This document shows positions 1-9,374 of a stretch of DNA of 36,591 bases, piece after piece. A program made the position numbers and the translations under genes. Position 1 is the stretch's first letter. Each line of letters starts with the position of its first letter. Source of the stretch: Microbacteriaceae bacterium (lineage in GTDB: Bacteria; Actinomycetota; Actinomycetes; Actinomycetales; Microbacteriaceae); assembly GCA_947444785.1 (NCBI GenBank), contig CANFBG010000008.1, positions 1 through 36,591 of the forward strand, given 5' to 3'. The notes under the pieces were generated by a model, which was not told the origin of the DNA, made no database searches, and saw nothing but the letters and a program-made list of their open reading frames with translations.

Positions 1-1
1 A

Positions 2-520
2 CTGATCGCCTTGGCCGGATGCGCCGTCACCGCCCCGCAGGCCCCGTCGCCCTCTGGCTCCGCGGCGCAGCCCGCCCCGATCTTCGCAACCGACGAGGAG
101 GCCTTGGCCGCCGCCACGAAGGCCTACGCTGCCTACCTAGCCGTGAGTGATGCAATAACGGCGAATCCGGATGCAGATTCAACACGCATCGCAGATGTAG
201 TGTCTCAGCAAAATATCCAGAACAACGTCGAAGGGTTCTTATCGCTTGCGGCAAAGGGCAGCCGCAGCATTGGTGCAACGGTGCTGGATTCACCGCGGCT
301 TCAAGGGAGCACTGTGGTCGGTGGTCGAGCACATGTTGTCGTCTATTTATGCATTGACGTGTCAGGAATCCGGCTGTATGACGTTTCCGGAGCGGATGTG
401 ACGCCGTCTGGGCGCTCAGATCGAGTCCCGGTTGAGGCGACTCTCGTCAGCAATAGACAGGGAAGTCAAGGACTCCTCGTCGATAGGACAGCGCCGTGGA
501 CCGCCGACTCCTTCTGCTGA
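2..520 (+). CDS. Partial lipoprotein of unknown function (5' end outside window)
   Basis: The reading frame is open from the first bases of the window. It starts with the tail of a signal peptide and a lipobox (LIALAGC), so the true start lies upstream and the ORF-track start at 11 is artificial. The Cys would be lipidated, which places the protein on the outer face of the membrane. An Ala/Ser/Pro-rich linker follows, then a region of about 140 residues ending in PWTADSFC. Two further cysteines, one in YLCIDVSG and one at the very C-terminus, could form a disulfide. I do not recognise the family. The next gene starts inside this one with a 25-bp overlap, so the two are probably co-translated and may act together at the cell surface. 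Confidence is high for a lipoprotein and none is offered for a specific role. Confidence 0.75.
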   Translation: MIALAGCAVTAPQAPSPSGSAAQPAPIFATDEEALAAATKAYAAYLAVSDAITANPDADSTRIADVVSQQNIQNNVEGFLSLAAKGSRSIGATVLDSPRLQGSTVVGGRAHVVVYLCIDVSGIRLYDVSGADVTPSGRSDRVPVEATLVSNRQGSQGLLVDRTAPWTADSFC

Positions 521-1266
521 GCCTCGCTGTCGGGCTGGTGTTCGCAGTGCTTGGCGGCAATCCTGCAGTGGCAAGTGGGTCCTGCAACGCGGTGAATTTT
601 CTTGAAGGAACGTGCGACGCGGTTGTTTCGGGCGGGGGTGTCGACCTTTCGGGGGAGTCGAGTTCGGGCGGGGGCTCAGATGCTGGGGCCGGTGTGCCTG
701 ATCCGGGCGCCGGGCTGGAGTGCGAGGGGCTTGCCGGGTGCGGGGTGGACCGTCCGCTCGACTTCGTCGTTATTGCCCCGCCGAACGTGACTCTCGACGA
801 CATCGTGAGATTCGTGCCGGAATCGGGAGCCGCAGGGATGGAGCCCTCGGGCTGGATCGTTGTCGGATTGCCGACGAACTTCTTTGCTGACGCATCGCGA
901 CACGTTCAGGCCGGCATCGTGCTCGAACAGCCGGCCGAGGTCAGGTTCACCCCGACCTCATTCACCTGGGACTACGGCGACGGCACCTCGCAAACCGTCG
1001 CTGCGCCGGGCGATACCTGGGCGAACCTCGGGCTCGCCGAATTCAGTGCCACCGAGGCAGGCCACACATTCGTCGATGCCGGCCCCTTCACCATCCGGCT
1101 GGTTGTCGCCTACTCGGCCGAGTATCGGTTCGGAGCGGGCCCGTTCCTCCCGCTCGCGGGAAGTGTGCCCGCATCGACCCTCGAACTGGTGGCGCTCGCG
1201 GGCGACGCACAAACCGTTCTCGTCGGCGGACAGTGCTCTGATTCGCGTCGCGGGCCCGGGTGCTAG
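496..1266 (+). CDS. Secreted PKD-domain protein
   Basis: This is a 256-residue exported protein. It starts at a GTG that lies within the upstream lipoprotein gene. The N-terminus is a typical signal peptide (MDRRLLLLSLAVGLVF, probable cleavage after AVA near residue 27). A Gly/Ser-rich spacer follows at about 50-70. Residues of about 145-235 look like a PKD (Ig-like) domain, with the diagnostic WDYGDGT, HTFVDAGPFTIRLVV and a closing beta strand. At least six cysteines sit in three close pairs, two before the PKD domain and one at the C-terminus, suggesting disulfides outside the cell. PKD domains usually mediate protein or carbohydrate contacts at the surface. No catalytic motif or anchor is visible, so retention may depend on the overlapping lipoprotein. 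Confidence 0.75.
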   Translation: MDRRLLLLSLAVGLVFAVLGGNPAVASGSCNAVNFLEGTCDAVVSGGGVDLSGESSSGGGSDAGAGVPDPGAGLECEGLAGCGVDRPLDFVVIAPPNVTLDDIVRFVPESGAAGMEPSGWIVVGLPTNFFADASRHVQAGIVLEQPAEVRFTPTSFTWDYGDGTSQTVAAPGDTWANLGLAEFSATEAGHTFVDAGPFTIRLVVAYSAEYRFGAGPFLPLAGSVPASTLELVALAGDAQTVLVGGQCSDSRRGPGC

Positions 1267-1346
1267 GACAATAAGAAGTGGCTAGGGATTCGGCTATGGG
1301 CCCACGATTCCGTTGATAGCTGATTCCTAAGATCCGGCAGAGCGTT

Positions 1347-1379
1347 TTCAGCCTAGACATAGACAACGTTCAGGTTAGA
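1347..1379 (+). promoter_or_regulatory. Direct repeat TTCAGnnTAGA x2 upstream of htrA-like gene
   Basis: TTCAGCCTAGA (1347-1357) and TTCAGGTTAGA (1369-1379) match at 9 of 11 positions and are 22 bp apart start to start, about two helical turns. They end 34 bp before the TTG start of the HtrA-like protease. Such spacing suits a tandem-binding response regulator. Mycobacterial pepD (HtrA-like) is controlled by MprAB, so an envelope-stress regulator is a reasonable guess, but no regulator gene is nearby. The remainder of the 1267-1413 gap holds nothing else I can support. Confidence 0.35.
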
Positions 1380-1413
1380 TCGGGATGCTTACCTTGCTTG
1401 AAAGGAGCACACA

Positions 1414-3072
<1,659 letters not shown>

Positions 3073-3082
3073 ATCAACCAAC

Positions 3083-3120
3083 ACGAATCCCCGAGTCGCT
3101 TGAGCGGCTCGGGGATTCGT
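3083..3120 (+). terminator. Hairpin terminator after htrA-like gene
   Basis: A perfect 13-bp inverted repeat, ACGAATCCCCGAG (3083-3095) and CTCGGGGATTCGT (3108-3120), is separated by 12 bases and starts 10 bp after the protease stop codon. No long T-run follows, only cgttg, which is common for actinobacterial terminators. It separates the protease from the glycosyltransferase gene. Confidence 0.8.
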
Positions 3121-3151
3121 CGTTGAATCAGGGGCGCTGAACTGGCTTCGG

Positions 3152-3179
3152 TTGGCCATCAGATCATCTACGGTAGATT
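3152..3179 (+). promoter_or_regulatory. Possible sigma-70-type promoter for glycosyltransferase gene
   Basis: TTGGCC (3152-3157) and TAGATT (3174-3179) are separated by 16 bp, each with 4 of 6 consensus matches. They lie just after the terminator and about 110 bp before the chosen start of the glycosyltransferase. The call rests on spacing and position only. Confidence 0.4.
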
Positions 3180-3288
3180 CAGAGTGCCGTAATGGGACAG
3201 CCGGGGTGGGCGGGGGCTCGCGCCGTGCGTCATCCGATTCGCCCCTCGACCCGTGACTCGCAACACGGACCGACCGAGAGTGGAACCA

Positions 3289-4356
3289 ATGAGTGTCAGC
3301 AGTTCAAGCAACACGCCGCCGGGCGTGTCCTACCTGATGCCGGTCTTCAGCGAGGCAACCCACATCGAGGCAGCGCTCGACAGCATTCTGGCCCAGGACT
3401 ACGAGGGAAACTACGACGTCATCGTCGTTCTCGGCGCGAGCTTCGACGGTACGGATGAGATCCTGGAGGCTCGTGCGCGGAGCGACAATCGCATCCGTGT
3501 GCTCGACAACCCCTCGGGCTCTATTCCTGATGCGCTGAACATCGGCCTGGCCGCATCCTTTTATCCCATCATCGTGCGCGTCAGTGCTCGCTCGGTGCTC
3601 GACCCGTCCTACACTCGCGTCGCCGTCGAGGCCCTGTCGCGAACGGATGCCGCAGAGGTTGGCGGCGTCATGCGCGCCGTCGGCACCACCGATTTCGAGA
3701 GGGCTGTCGCCATTGCGTATGACTCTCCGCTGGGACTCATCGGTGAAGAGCGTCATCCCGATAATGCCGAGGGCCAGGCCGAGACCGCGTACCTCGGCGT
3801 ATTTCCGCGGCCGTGGCTGACAAAGATCGGCCCGTTCGACGATGACGCCCACCGCGGGCAGGACTGGGATCTGGGTATGCGCTTGCGTGAAGCCGGAGGA
3901 ATCATCTGGTTCACGCCCAAGATGACTCTCGCCTATCGTCCCCAGCCGAACGCCGAGGAGTTGAGTCGACAGTTCTTCATCACCGGCCTCTGGCGAGGCG
4001 ATCACACTCGGCGATACACGCCTGAGCATCCGGTGCTCTTCTACGCCCGCCCCATCGCGGTTCTTGCCGTGCTCCTGGGCCTACCGCTCGGCTGCCTCGG
4101 CTACCTCGGAGTCGTTGCGGGCGCCCAAGGGTTCGGGGCGTTCATCTCCTGGCTCCTGGTCTGCGGTCTACTGTTGCCGCTCGGCTATTTCCTGACCACG
4201 GTGGTGCTGGCGATCAAATGGGGCATAGCCGCCAACGCCCGAACCGGTGCGGCGCTGATGGTCGTCTTTCCCAGCATTCACTTCAGCTGGGGTGTCGGCT
4301 TCGTCCTGGGCTTCCTGAGATTCGCCAACCCGATCACGGAGCGCTTGGAGGCGTAG
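3289..4356 (+). CDS. Membrane-bound family 2 glycosyltransferase (ExoA-like), altered metal site
   Basis: This is a GT2 glycosyltransferase of about 355 residues that likely transfers an activated sugar to a lipid or growing polysaccharide at the inner membrane face. The start is the ATG at 3289 (MSVSSSS); the track start at 3253 is an upstream in-frame GTG. The GT-A domain shows SYLMPVFSEATHIEAAL, the nucleotide-binding LGASFDGTDEI (49-59) and RGQDWDLGMRLREAGG (189-204). The C-terminal 100 residues hold about three transmembrane segments. Where relatives, as I recall them, carry VRVDGHG or VRVDAH, this protein reads VRVSARS (97-103), so the metal-binding Asp and the His are replaced. Activity may therefore be changed. 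The last 79 bp overlap the convergent EcsC-like gene. Confidence 0.85.
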   Translation: MSVSSSSNTPPGVSYLMPVFSEATHIEAALDSILAQDYEGNYDVIVVLGASFDGTDEILEARARSDNRIRVLDNPSGSIPDALNIGLAASFYPIIVRVSARSVLDPSYTRVAVEALSRTDAAEVGGVMRAVGTTDFERAVAIAYDSPLGLIGEERHPDNAEGQAETAYLGVFPRPWLTKIGPFDDDAHRGQDWDLGMRLREAGGIIWFTPKMTLAYRPQPNAEELSRQFFITGLWRGDHTRRYTPEHPVLFYARPIAVLAVLLGLPLGCLGYLGVVAGAQGFGAFISWLLVCGLLLPLGYFLTTVVLAIKWGIAANARTGAALMVVFPSIHFSWGVGFVLGFLRFANPITERLEA

Positions 4357-5087
4357 GGCTCTGCAGGCTTGACGGCGAGTTCCGCGGGGAATTCCTGCGG
4401 AGCGGGCCCGAAGGCGAGCCGGGCGCTGCGAATGATCCGCTTCCCGAGGATGTGGTTGCCTGTGCCGCCGATCACAGCACCGATGCCGAATGGCACGAGG
4501 CGGCCGATAGCCCCGGCGCCCGTGCGCGCGGCGAAGTGTCGCAGAAATGATGACTTCAGGCGGTCGGCGATGGGCCCGAGTGCGGTTCCGGGCAGGGTGC
4601 GGGTGACGAGGGTGCCCCAGTAGGCGCTGCGGGATACACCGACGCCGGAGACCTGGCCGGCGAGCTGGCGAACGAGATCGGCCCCGGCCGTGCCCAGCAT
4701 CATCGACATCACCAGCATCCGGGCCCGCTCGGGTTCTTCGACGGCGATGCCGTGCACTTCGGTCACCGACTGGGCGAACAGGGCGCTGGCCTCAAGAAAC
4801 CCTGCCGTCTCGGCCCCGGTCAGGGCCAGCGTGAGGCCCCAGCTGACGCCTGGCACGACAGAACTTGCACCGACTGCGGCCCCGCCGGTCGTGACGGCCG
4901 CGAGAAACCGGGTCTCCAGGATGCGGATGATCCGCTCGGGGGACGCATCCGGATACCGGCGGCGAATCGAGCGGATGTGGGCGAGCACCACGGGCCGATG
5001 GATGCTGAGGGCTCCATCGACGGTGCGAGCCAGTCGCGGATGCAAAGAATTCTCGGTGGTAATCAAGGAATCTGGTTGGGCATCCAT
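4278..5087 (-). CDS. EcsC-like membrane-associated protein
   Basis: This is a 269-residue protein of unknown function. The central part is rich in Gly/Ala hydrophobic stretches (FLAAVTTGGAAVGASSVVPGVSW, MLVMSMMLGTAGADLV, GRLVPFGIGAVIGGTGN), which resembles the EcsC family and suggests membrane association. That assignment is by pattern only. The C-terminal 45 residues are basic and Pro-rich. The ATG at 5087 sits 6 nt downstream of a TAGCCT box, which indicates a leaderless transcript. The gene is divergent from the drug exporter and its 3' end overlaps the glycosyltransferase gene tail-to-tail by 79 bp. Confidence 0.7.
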   Translation of the reverse strand: MDAQPDSLITTENSLHPRLARTVDGALSIHRPVVLAHIRSIRRRYPDASPERIIRILETRFLAAVTTGGAAVGASSVVPGVSWGLTLALTGAETAGFLEASALFAQSVTEVHGIAVEEPERARMLVMSMMLGTAGADLVRQLAGQVSGVGVSRSAYWGTLVTRTLPGTALGPIADRLKSSFLRHFAARTGAGAIGRLVPFGIGAVIGGTGNHILGKRIIRSARLAFGPAPQEFPAELAVKPAEPYASKRSVIGLANLRKPRTKPTPQLK

Positions 5088-5093
5088 GACTAC

Positions 5094-5099
5094 AGGCTA
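5094..5099 (-). promoter_or_regulatory. -10 box TAGCCT for leaderless EcsC-like transcript
   Basis: On the minus strand TAGCCT is followed by exactly 6 nt and then the ATG at 5087, placing the predicted transcription start on the start codon. Eleven other genes in this window share this arrangement. Confidence 0.55.
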
Positions 5100-5155
5100 T
5101 GTGTAAAGTTCTTGCCGGGGGCAATCCGTTTCATCCGTTTGAGAGGCCCCACGTC

Positions 5156-6613
5156 ATGAGTGCTCCGAGTCCCACCGTTCTGAACCCGCACCGGTGGTTG
5201 ATCCTTGCGGTCATGCTGGCGGCCGAGATCATGGACCTCCTCGATTCGACGGTCGTGAACGTTGCCGGCCCGTCGCTCGAGAGTCAGCTCGGCGCCAACC
5301 CGACCCAGCTCCAATGGGTGATCGGCGGCTATGCGTTGACATTGGGAGCCGGCCTCATCCTGGGCGGCAGGCTCGGCGACCGCTTTGGTCGACGCTCCAT
5401 GTTCCTGTTCGGCCTCATCGGCTTCACCGCTGCGTCCCTTCTCTGCGCGATCGCCCCCAGCATTGAATTGCTCATCGTCTTCCGCCTCGTGCAGGGACTC
5501 CTTGCCGCGATGCTGCTGCCCCAGGGGTTCGGCCTGATCCGGGCCGCGTTCCCGCCAGAGGAGATCGGCAAGGCATTCGCCGTCTTCGGCCCCGTCTTCG
5601 GACTCGGCGGCATCCTCGGCCCGATCATCGGTGGCGGGCTGATTCAGGCGGACCTCTTCGGCACCGGCTGGCGCTTCGTGTTCCTCGTGAACGTGCCCAT
5701 CGGCATCATCGCCGCGGTGATCGCATGGCGACTGGTGCCGCGCACCCCGGGGAATGCGGCCGTGAAGATCGACCTCGTGGGGTCGGCGATCATCGCCGTC
5801 TCATCGGGGCTGCTGGTCTGGCCGCTCATTCAAGGACAGGCGGCCGGCTGGCCGGCCTGGACCTTCGCGTCGATCGCCGCATCCTTCGTGGGCTTCGCCC
5901 TCTTCGCCCTGCAGCAGCGAGCCAGTGCTGCCCGGGGCGGTACCCCGCTGGTAACCCCTACCCTGTTCCAGAAGTCCTCCTACACGGCCGGCCTCGGCGG
6001 AATCGCGCTCTTCTTCGCCGGCATGATCGGTGTGCAGCTCGTTCTGACGCTGTTCCTTCAGATCGGGGAGAATTTCAGCGCGGGTGAGGCCGGACTCGGC
6101 AATCTCCCCCTCGCGATCGGCAGCGGCATCGGCGGTGCCATCAGCGGCGCCGTGCTGGCAGACAAGCTCGGGCGCAGTGTGCTGCAGATCGGAGCCCTCA
6201 TCCAGCTCGGGGGAGCGGCGCTGCTCTACTTCGCGCTGTCGAACCTCGACGCGTTCTCGATCTGGCAGCTTGTTCCCGGCATGCTGATCGCCGGCCTCGG
6301 CACCGGCCTCGTCATTGCGGCGCTCTTCAACGTTCTCCTGGGCTCGGTCGAGGATCACGAGGTCGGCTCGGCTTCGGGGCTGCTCACCGCCGTGCAGTCG
6401 ATCGCCTCCTCTGTCGGCGTGGCCATCTTCGGCTCGGCCTTCTTCGCCAGTGTGGCCCTCGGGCAGCCGGGCGAGGGGTTCCGCAACGCCCTGCTGATCC
6501 AGGGCGCCCTGGTCGTCGTCTTCATTGCGATCTCGCCCCTGTTTCCGCGGCGCGCCCGCCCGGAGGGTGAGGAGCCGCAGGCCGCCCCCGAGGCTGTGGG
6601 TGCCGCCGGCTAA
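5156..6613 (+). CDS. MFS multidrug exporter, DHA2 (EmrB/QacA, 14-TM) family
   Basis: This proton-coupled exporter has about 485 residues. I chose the ATG at 5156 (MSAPSPTVLNPHRW), preceded by GAGAGG nine bases upstream; the track start at 5099 would add a non-conserved hydrophilic stretch. Family motifs are clear: the DHA2-type LDSTVVNVAGPS (29-40) in TM1, motif A GGRLGDRFGRR (70-80) and motif C GPVFGLGGILGPIIGG (145-160), which marks exporters. About 14 hydrophobic segments follow in the usual spacing. The C-terminus is short and charged. Substrates cannot be told from sequence; relatives export dyes, antiseptics or antibiotics. It is divergent from the EcsC-like gene, and no TetR or MarR regulator lies beside it. 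Confidence 0.92.
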   Translation: MSAPSPTVLNPHRWLILAVMLAAEIMDLLDSTVVNVAGPSLESQLGANPTQLQWVIGGYALTLGAGLILGGRLGDRFGRRSMFLFGLIGFTAASLLCAIAPSIELLIVFRLVQGLLAAMLLPQGFGLIRAAFPPEEIGKAFAVFGPVFGLGGILGPIIGGGLIQADLFGTGWRFVFLVNVPIGIIAAVIAWRLVPRTPGNAAVKIDLVGSAIIAVSSGLLVWPLIQGQAAGWPAWTFASIAASFVGFALFALQQRASAARGGTPLVTPTLFQKSSYTAGLGGIALFFAGMIGVQLVLTLFLQIGENFSAGEAGLGNLPLAIGSGIGGAISGAVLADKLGRSVLQIGALIQLGGAALLYFALSNLDAFSIWQLVPGMLIAGLGTGLVIAALFNVLLGSVEDHEVGSASGLLTAVQSIASSVGVAIFGSAFFASVALGQPGEGFRNALLIQGALVVVFIAISPLFPRRARPEGEEPQAAPEAVGAAG

Positions 6614-6666
6614 CCACTGGTCAACTCGGGTTTCCGGACTCTGGGTTTTCTCCGAGGTCGAGCACG

Positions 6667-6672
6667 TATCGT
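6667..6672 (+). promoter_or_regulatory. -10 box TATCGT for leaderless DUF427 transcript
   Basis: TATCGT is followed by 6 nt (CGAGGA) and then the ATG at 6679. The GAGGA touching the ATG is too close to serve as a Shine-Dalgarno site, which favours leaderless translation. Confidence 0.5.
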
Positions 6673-6678
6673 CGAGGA

Positions 6679-7185
6679 ATGAACCGTCAGCCTCTCGCCC
6701 CCATCACTCCGCAGCCCGGCCAGGAATCCGTCTGGGACTACCCCCGGCCGCCCCGGGTAGAGGCTACGCGCGACCGCATCGTGATCGAGTTCGGCGGGGT
6801 TGTGCTGCTGGACACCACGGATGCCGTGCGCGTGCTGGAGACGAGCCATCCGCCGGTCTACTACGTGCCGATCGACGCCGTCGAGGGTGGGGCGCTCGAG
6901 CCTGCCCGGGGGCAGTCCTTCTGCGAGTTCAAGGGCATGGCCGGGTACCTGACCGTGGTGGGCCCCAAGGGCCTTCGAGCCGAGGGGGCAGCCTGGTACT
7001 ACTCGAACCCGAATGAGGGCTACGAGGTTTTGAAGGACCGGGTGGCGATCTACCCCTCGGCCATGGACCGCTGCACGGTGAACGGCGAGGTCGTTCAGGC
7101 GCAGGAGGGTGACTTCTACGGCGGCTGGATCACATCGAAGGTTGTCGGACCATTCAAGGGAGCGCCGGGAACCCTCGGCTGGTAA
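6679..7185 (+). CDS. DUF427 domain protein
   Basis: This is a 168-residue cytosolic protein of the DUF427 family. It shows the usual opening ESVWDYPRPP (about 15-24), then a small beta-rich domain with FCEFKGMAGYLTV (about 81-93), AAWYYSNPNEGYEVLKDRVAIYPSAMD (about 106-132) and FYGGWIT. There is no signal peptide or membrane segment. The biochemical role of DUF427 is not established to my knowledge. The gene stands alone between the exporter and a G-rich repeat, convergent with DUF3097. Confidence 0.88.
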   Translation: MNRQPLAPITPQPGQESVWDYPRPPRVEATRDRIVIEFGGVVLLDTTDAVRVLETSHPPVYYVPIDAVEGGALEPARGQSFCEFKGMAGYLTVVGPKGLRAEGAAWYYSNPNEGYEVLKDRVAIYPSAMDRCTVNGEVVQAQEGDFYGGWITSKVVGPFKGAPGTLGW

Positions 7186-7195
7186 GGCGCATGGT

Positions 7196-7249
7196 TCTCG
7201 GGCCTCGGGCCTCGGGTCTCCGGTCTCGGTTTGGGGTCTCGGGTTTCGG
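7196..7249 (+). repeat. Degenerate tandem array of a 7-bp unit, YCTCGGG
   Basis: About eight units follow one another: TCTCGGG, CCTCGGG, CCTCGGG, TCTCCGG, TCTCGGT, TTGGGG, TCTCGGG, TTTCGG. The array fills nearly the whole gap between the convergent DUF427 and DUF3097 stop codons. Five G-runs of at least three (7200, 7207, 7214, 7233, 7241) give it G-quadruplex potential on the plus strand. It may have arisen by slippage; a role in ending transcription from both sides is possible but unproven. Confidence 0.8.
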
Positions 7250-7263
7250 CCCGATCCGCCCGG

Positions 7264-8109
7264 CTACTCGCTCGTGACGAAGTCGATCAGCTGCTCGACG
7301 CGGCCCAGCAGCTCCGGCTCGAGATCGGTGTAGGTCGAGACCCGGCCCAGGATGCGCTGCCACGCCCGGGCGATGTCGGCCTGATCTTCGTGCGGCCAGC
7401 CGAAGGCCGTGCAGATGCCGTGCTTCCATTCGATCGAGCGGGGTACGACGGGCCAGGCGGCGATACCGAGCCGCGCCGGCTTCACCGACTGCCAGACATC
7501 GACATACGGATGCCCGAGAACGATCACGCTGTCCTGGAACGGACCCCGGGCCACGGCATCGGCGATGCGGCTCTCCTTGGAGTTCGGCACGAGGTGGTCG
7601 ACGAGCACTCCCACCCGACGCCCCGGGCCCGGCTTGAACTCGGCCAAGACATCGGCGAGATGGTCGACGCCCTCGAGGTACTCGACAACGACGCCCTCGC
7701 CCCGCAGGTCTGAGCCCCAGACCTTCTCGACGAGCTCGGCGTCGTGCCGGCCCTCGACGAAGATGCGGCTGGCGCGAGCGACGCGGGCACGCTCCTGCGG
7801 CGCCGCGATCGAGCCCGATGCGGTGCGGCCGAGGCTGTGCGCATCCTTCGTGCGGGGGGCGCGCACTGCGACGGGGGTTCCCTCGAAGAGGAAGCCGGGG
7901 CCGAGCGGGAACATGCGTCGGCGGCCCTTGCGATCTTCGAGTTCGACCATGCGGCCCTCGATGCGCACGACAGAGCCGACGAAGTCGGTCGAGACCTCTT
8001 CCAGCACGAGATCGGGCAGGGCCTCAACGATCGGCAGCACGGCCTTGGGGGCCCGGCGGGTGAAGTCTGCGAGCACATCTGAGCCGTACCGGTCGTCGTT
8101 GTCTGTCAC
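7264..8109 (-). CDS. DUF3097 protein
   Basis: This 281-residue protein is conserved among actinobacteria and has no known function. Residues of about 20-85 form a beta-rich segment (VVRIEGRMVELEDRKGRRRMFPLGPGF). The larger C-terminal part begins with RIFVEGRHDAELVEKVWG and continues through GVVVEYLEGVDHL and VGVLVDHLVPNSKES. The GRHDAELVEK then DHL arrangement recalls a Toprim-like fold with acidic residues, which would suggest nucleic-acid work, but this is only inference. The GTG start at 8109 lies 6 nt after a TAGCCT box, so the message is probably leaderless. The gene is monocistronic and faces away from the aldo/keto reductase. Confidence 0.87.
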   Translation of the reverse strand: MTDNDDRYGSDVLADFTRRAPKAVLPIVEALPDLVLEEVSTDFVGSVVRIEGRMVELEDRKGRRRMFPLGPGFLFEGTPVAVRAPRTKDAHSLGRTASGSIAAPQERARVARASRIFVEGRHDAELVEKVWGSDLRGEGVVVEYLEGVDHLADVLAEFKPGPGRRVGVLVDHLVPNSKESRIADAVARGPFQDSVIVLGHPYVDVWQSVKPARLGIAAWPVVPRSIEWKHGICTAFGWPHEDQADIARAWQRILGRVSTYTDLEPELLGRVEQLIDFVTSE

Positions 8110-8115
8110 CTGTTC

Positions 8116-8121
8116 AGGCTA
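8116..8121 (-). promoter_or_regulatory. -10 box TAGCCT for leaderless DUF3097 transcript
   Basis: Minus-strand TAGCCT, 6 nt (GAACAG), then the GTG start at 8109. Confidence 0.55.
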
Positions 8122-8228
8122 ACAACAGGGGTCGGGATCGCCGCTGAGGCTCGCTCGGAGGCACGGGATCTCCGACGGGCGTAGCGTAGTAGTCGTATCG
8201 ATTCGATTTACGACGAGAGCGAGCCACA

Positions 8229-9269
8229 ATGAAGTACCGCAATCTAGGAAACTCCGGCACGATCGTCTCCGAGTTCGCGCTCGGCACGATGACCTTTGGC
8301 CCGGAGGCGAGCGAGCAGGTCTCGCACGAGATCCTCGACACGTACGTCGCCGCGGGCGGCAACTTCGTCGACACGGCCGACGTCTACGGCAACCCCGGCG
8401 GCCACTCCGAGGAGATCGTCGGCCGCTGGCTCACGGCCCACCCGACCGAGGCAGCCCAGGTCGTACTCACCACGAAGGGCCGCTTCCCGATGGGCGCCGG
8501 CCCGAACGACCTCGGACTCTCTCGCAGACACCTCGGCCGCGCGCTGGATGACTCACTCACCCGCCTCGGCGTCGAGCAGATCGACCTCTACCAGATGCAC
8601 GCGTGGGACGCCTCGACGCCCATCGCCGAGACGCTGCGCTTTCTCGATGACGCGATCTCCGCGGGCAAGATCGGCCACTACGGCTTCTCGAACTTCCTCG
8701 GCTGGCAGCTGACGAAGGCCGTGCACGTCGCCGCGGCCCACGGCTTCGCCCCGCCGGTCTCCCTGCAGCCGCAGTACAGCCTGCTGGTGCGAGACATCGA
8801 GCACGAGATCGTTCCCGCCGCTCTGGATGCCGCGATCGGCCTGCTGCCCTGGTCGCCCCTCGCGGGTGGCTGGCTGAGTGGAAAGTACCTGCGCGACACC
8901 CTGCCGACGGGTGCGACCCGCCTCGGGGAGAACCCGAACCGCGGTATGGAGGCCTGGCCTGACCGCAACTCCGACCCCCGCACCTGGGCTGTCATCGAGG
9001 CCGTCGCCGCGGTGGCCGCAACCCACGGCGCATCCTCGGCCCAGGTTGCCCTCGCCTGGCTCGGCGCCCAGCCGGGAGTCACCTCGGTGATCCTCGGAGC
9101 GCGCACCGTCGCCCAGCTCGCCGACAACCTCGGCGCGTCAGCCCTGGAGCTCTCGGCAACAGAGCATGACGCCCTGACCGAGATCAGCTCCCCGCGGGTC
9201 GCCGAGTACCCCTACGGAGTGCAGGGTGTCGCCCAGCGCCATCGCGCCCTGGGTGGCGGCCGGGCCTAG
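8229..9269 (+). CDS. Aldo/keto reductase
   Basis: This 346-residue NADPH-dependent oxidoreductase of the AKR superfamily (a TIM barrel in the cytosol) reduces aldehydes or ketones. The catalytic tetrad is complete: Asp48 and Tyr53 (DTADVYG), Lys83 (TTKG) and His124 (YQMHAWD). GHYGFSNF and the C-terminal cofactor segment (SVILGARTVAQLADNL) are also present. The ATG at 8229 lacks a strong Shine-Dalgarno, with GAGAGCGAG about 7-15 bases upstream as the best candidate. The natural substrate is unknown. It is divergent from DUF3097 and followed by about 105 bp of apparently empty sequence before the biotin operon end. Confidence 0.93.
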   Translation: MKYRNLGNSGTIVSEFALGTMTFGPEASEQVSHEILDTYVAAGGNFVDTADVYGNPGGHSEEIVGRWLTAHPTEAAQVVLTTKGRFPMGAGPNDLGLSRRHLGRALDDSLTRLGVEQIDLYQMHAWDASTPIAETLRFLDDAISAGKIGHYGFSNFLGWQLTKAVHVAAAHGFAPPVSLQPQYSLLVRDIEHEIVPAALDAAIGLLPWSPLAGGWLSGKYLRDTLPTGATRLGENPNRGMEAWPDRNSDPRTWAVIEAVAAVAATHGASSAQVALAWLGAQPGVTSVILGARTVAQLADNLGASALELSATEHDALTEISSPRVAEYPYGVQGVAQRHRALGGGRA

Positions 9270-9374
9270 GCGCGCTGAGTTAGGACGCATGGGCAGGACT
9301 GACGCTCACAACGACATCGACCGCCGTTGCTCTTGCATCTCGAAATGTCAGTCGGTAGCCGCCGCGAGCGGAAC

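Noticed and set aside
8170-8220. TCGTA...TACGA inverted repeat before the aldo/keto reductase
   Set aside because: Only 5-bp arms with a non-symmetric centre; too weak to call an operator.
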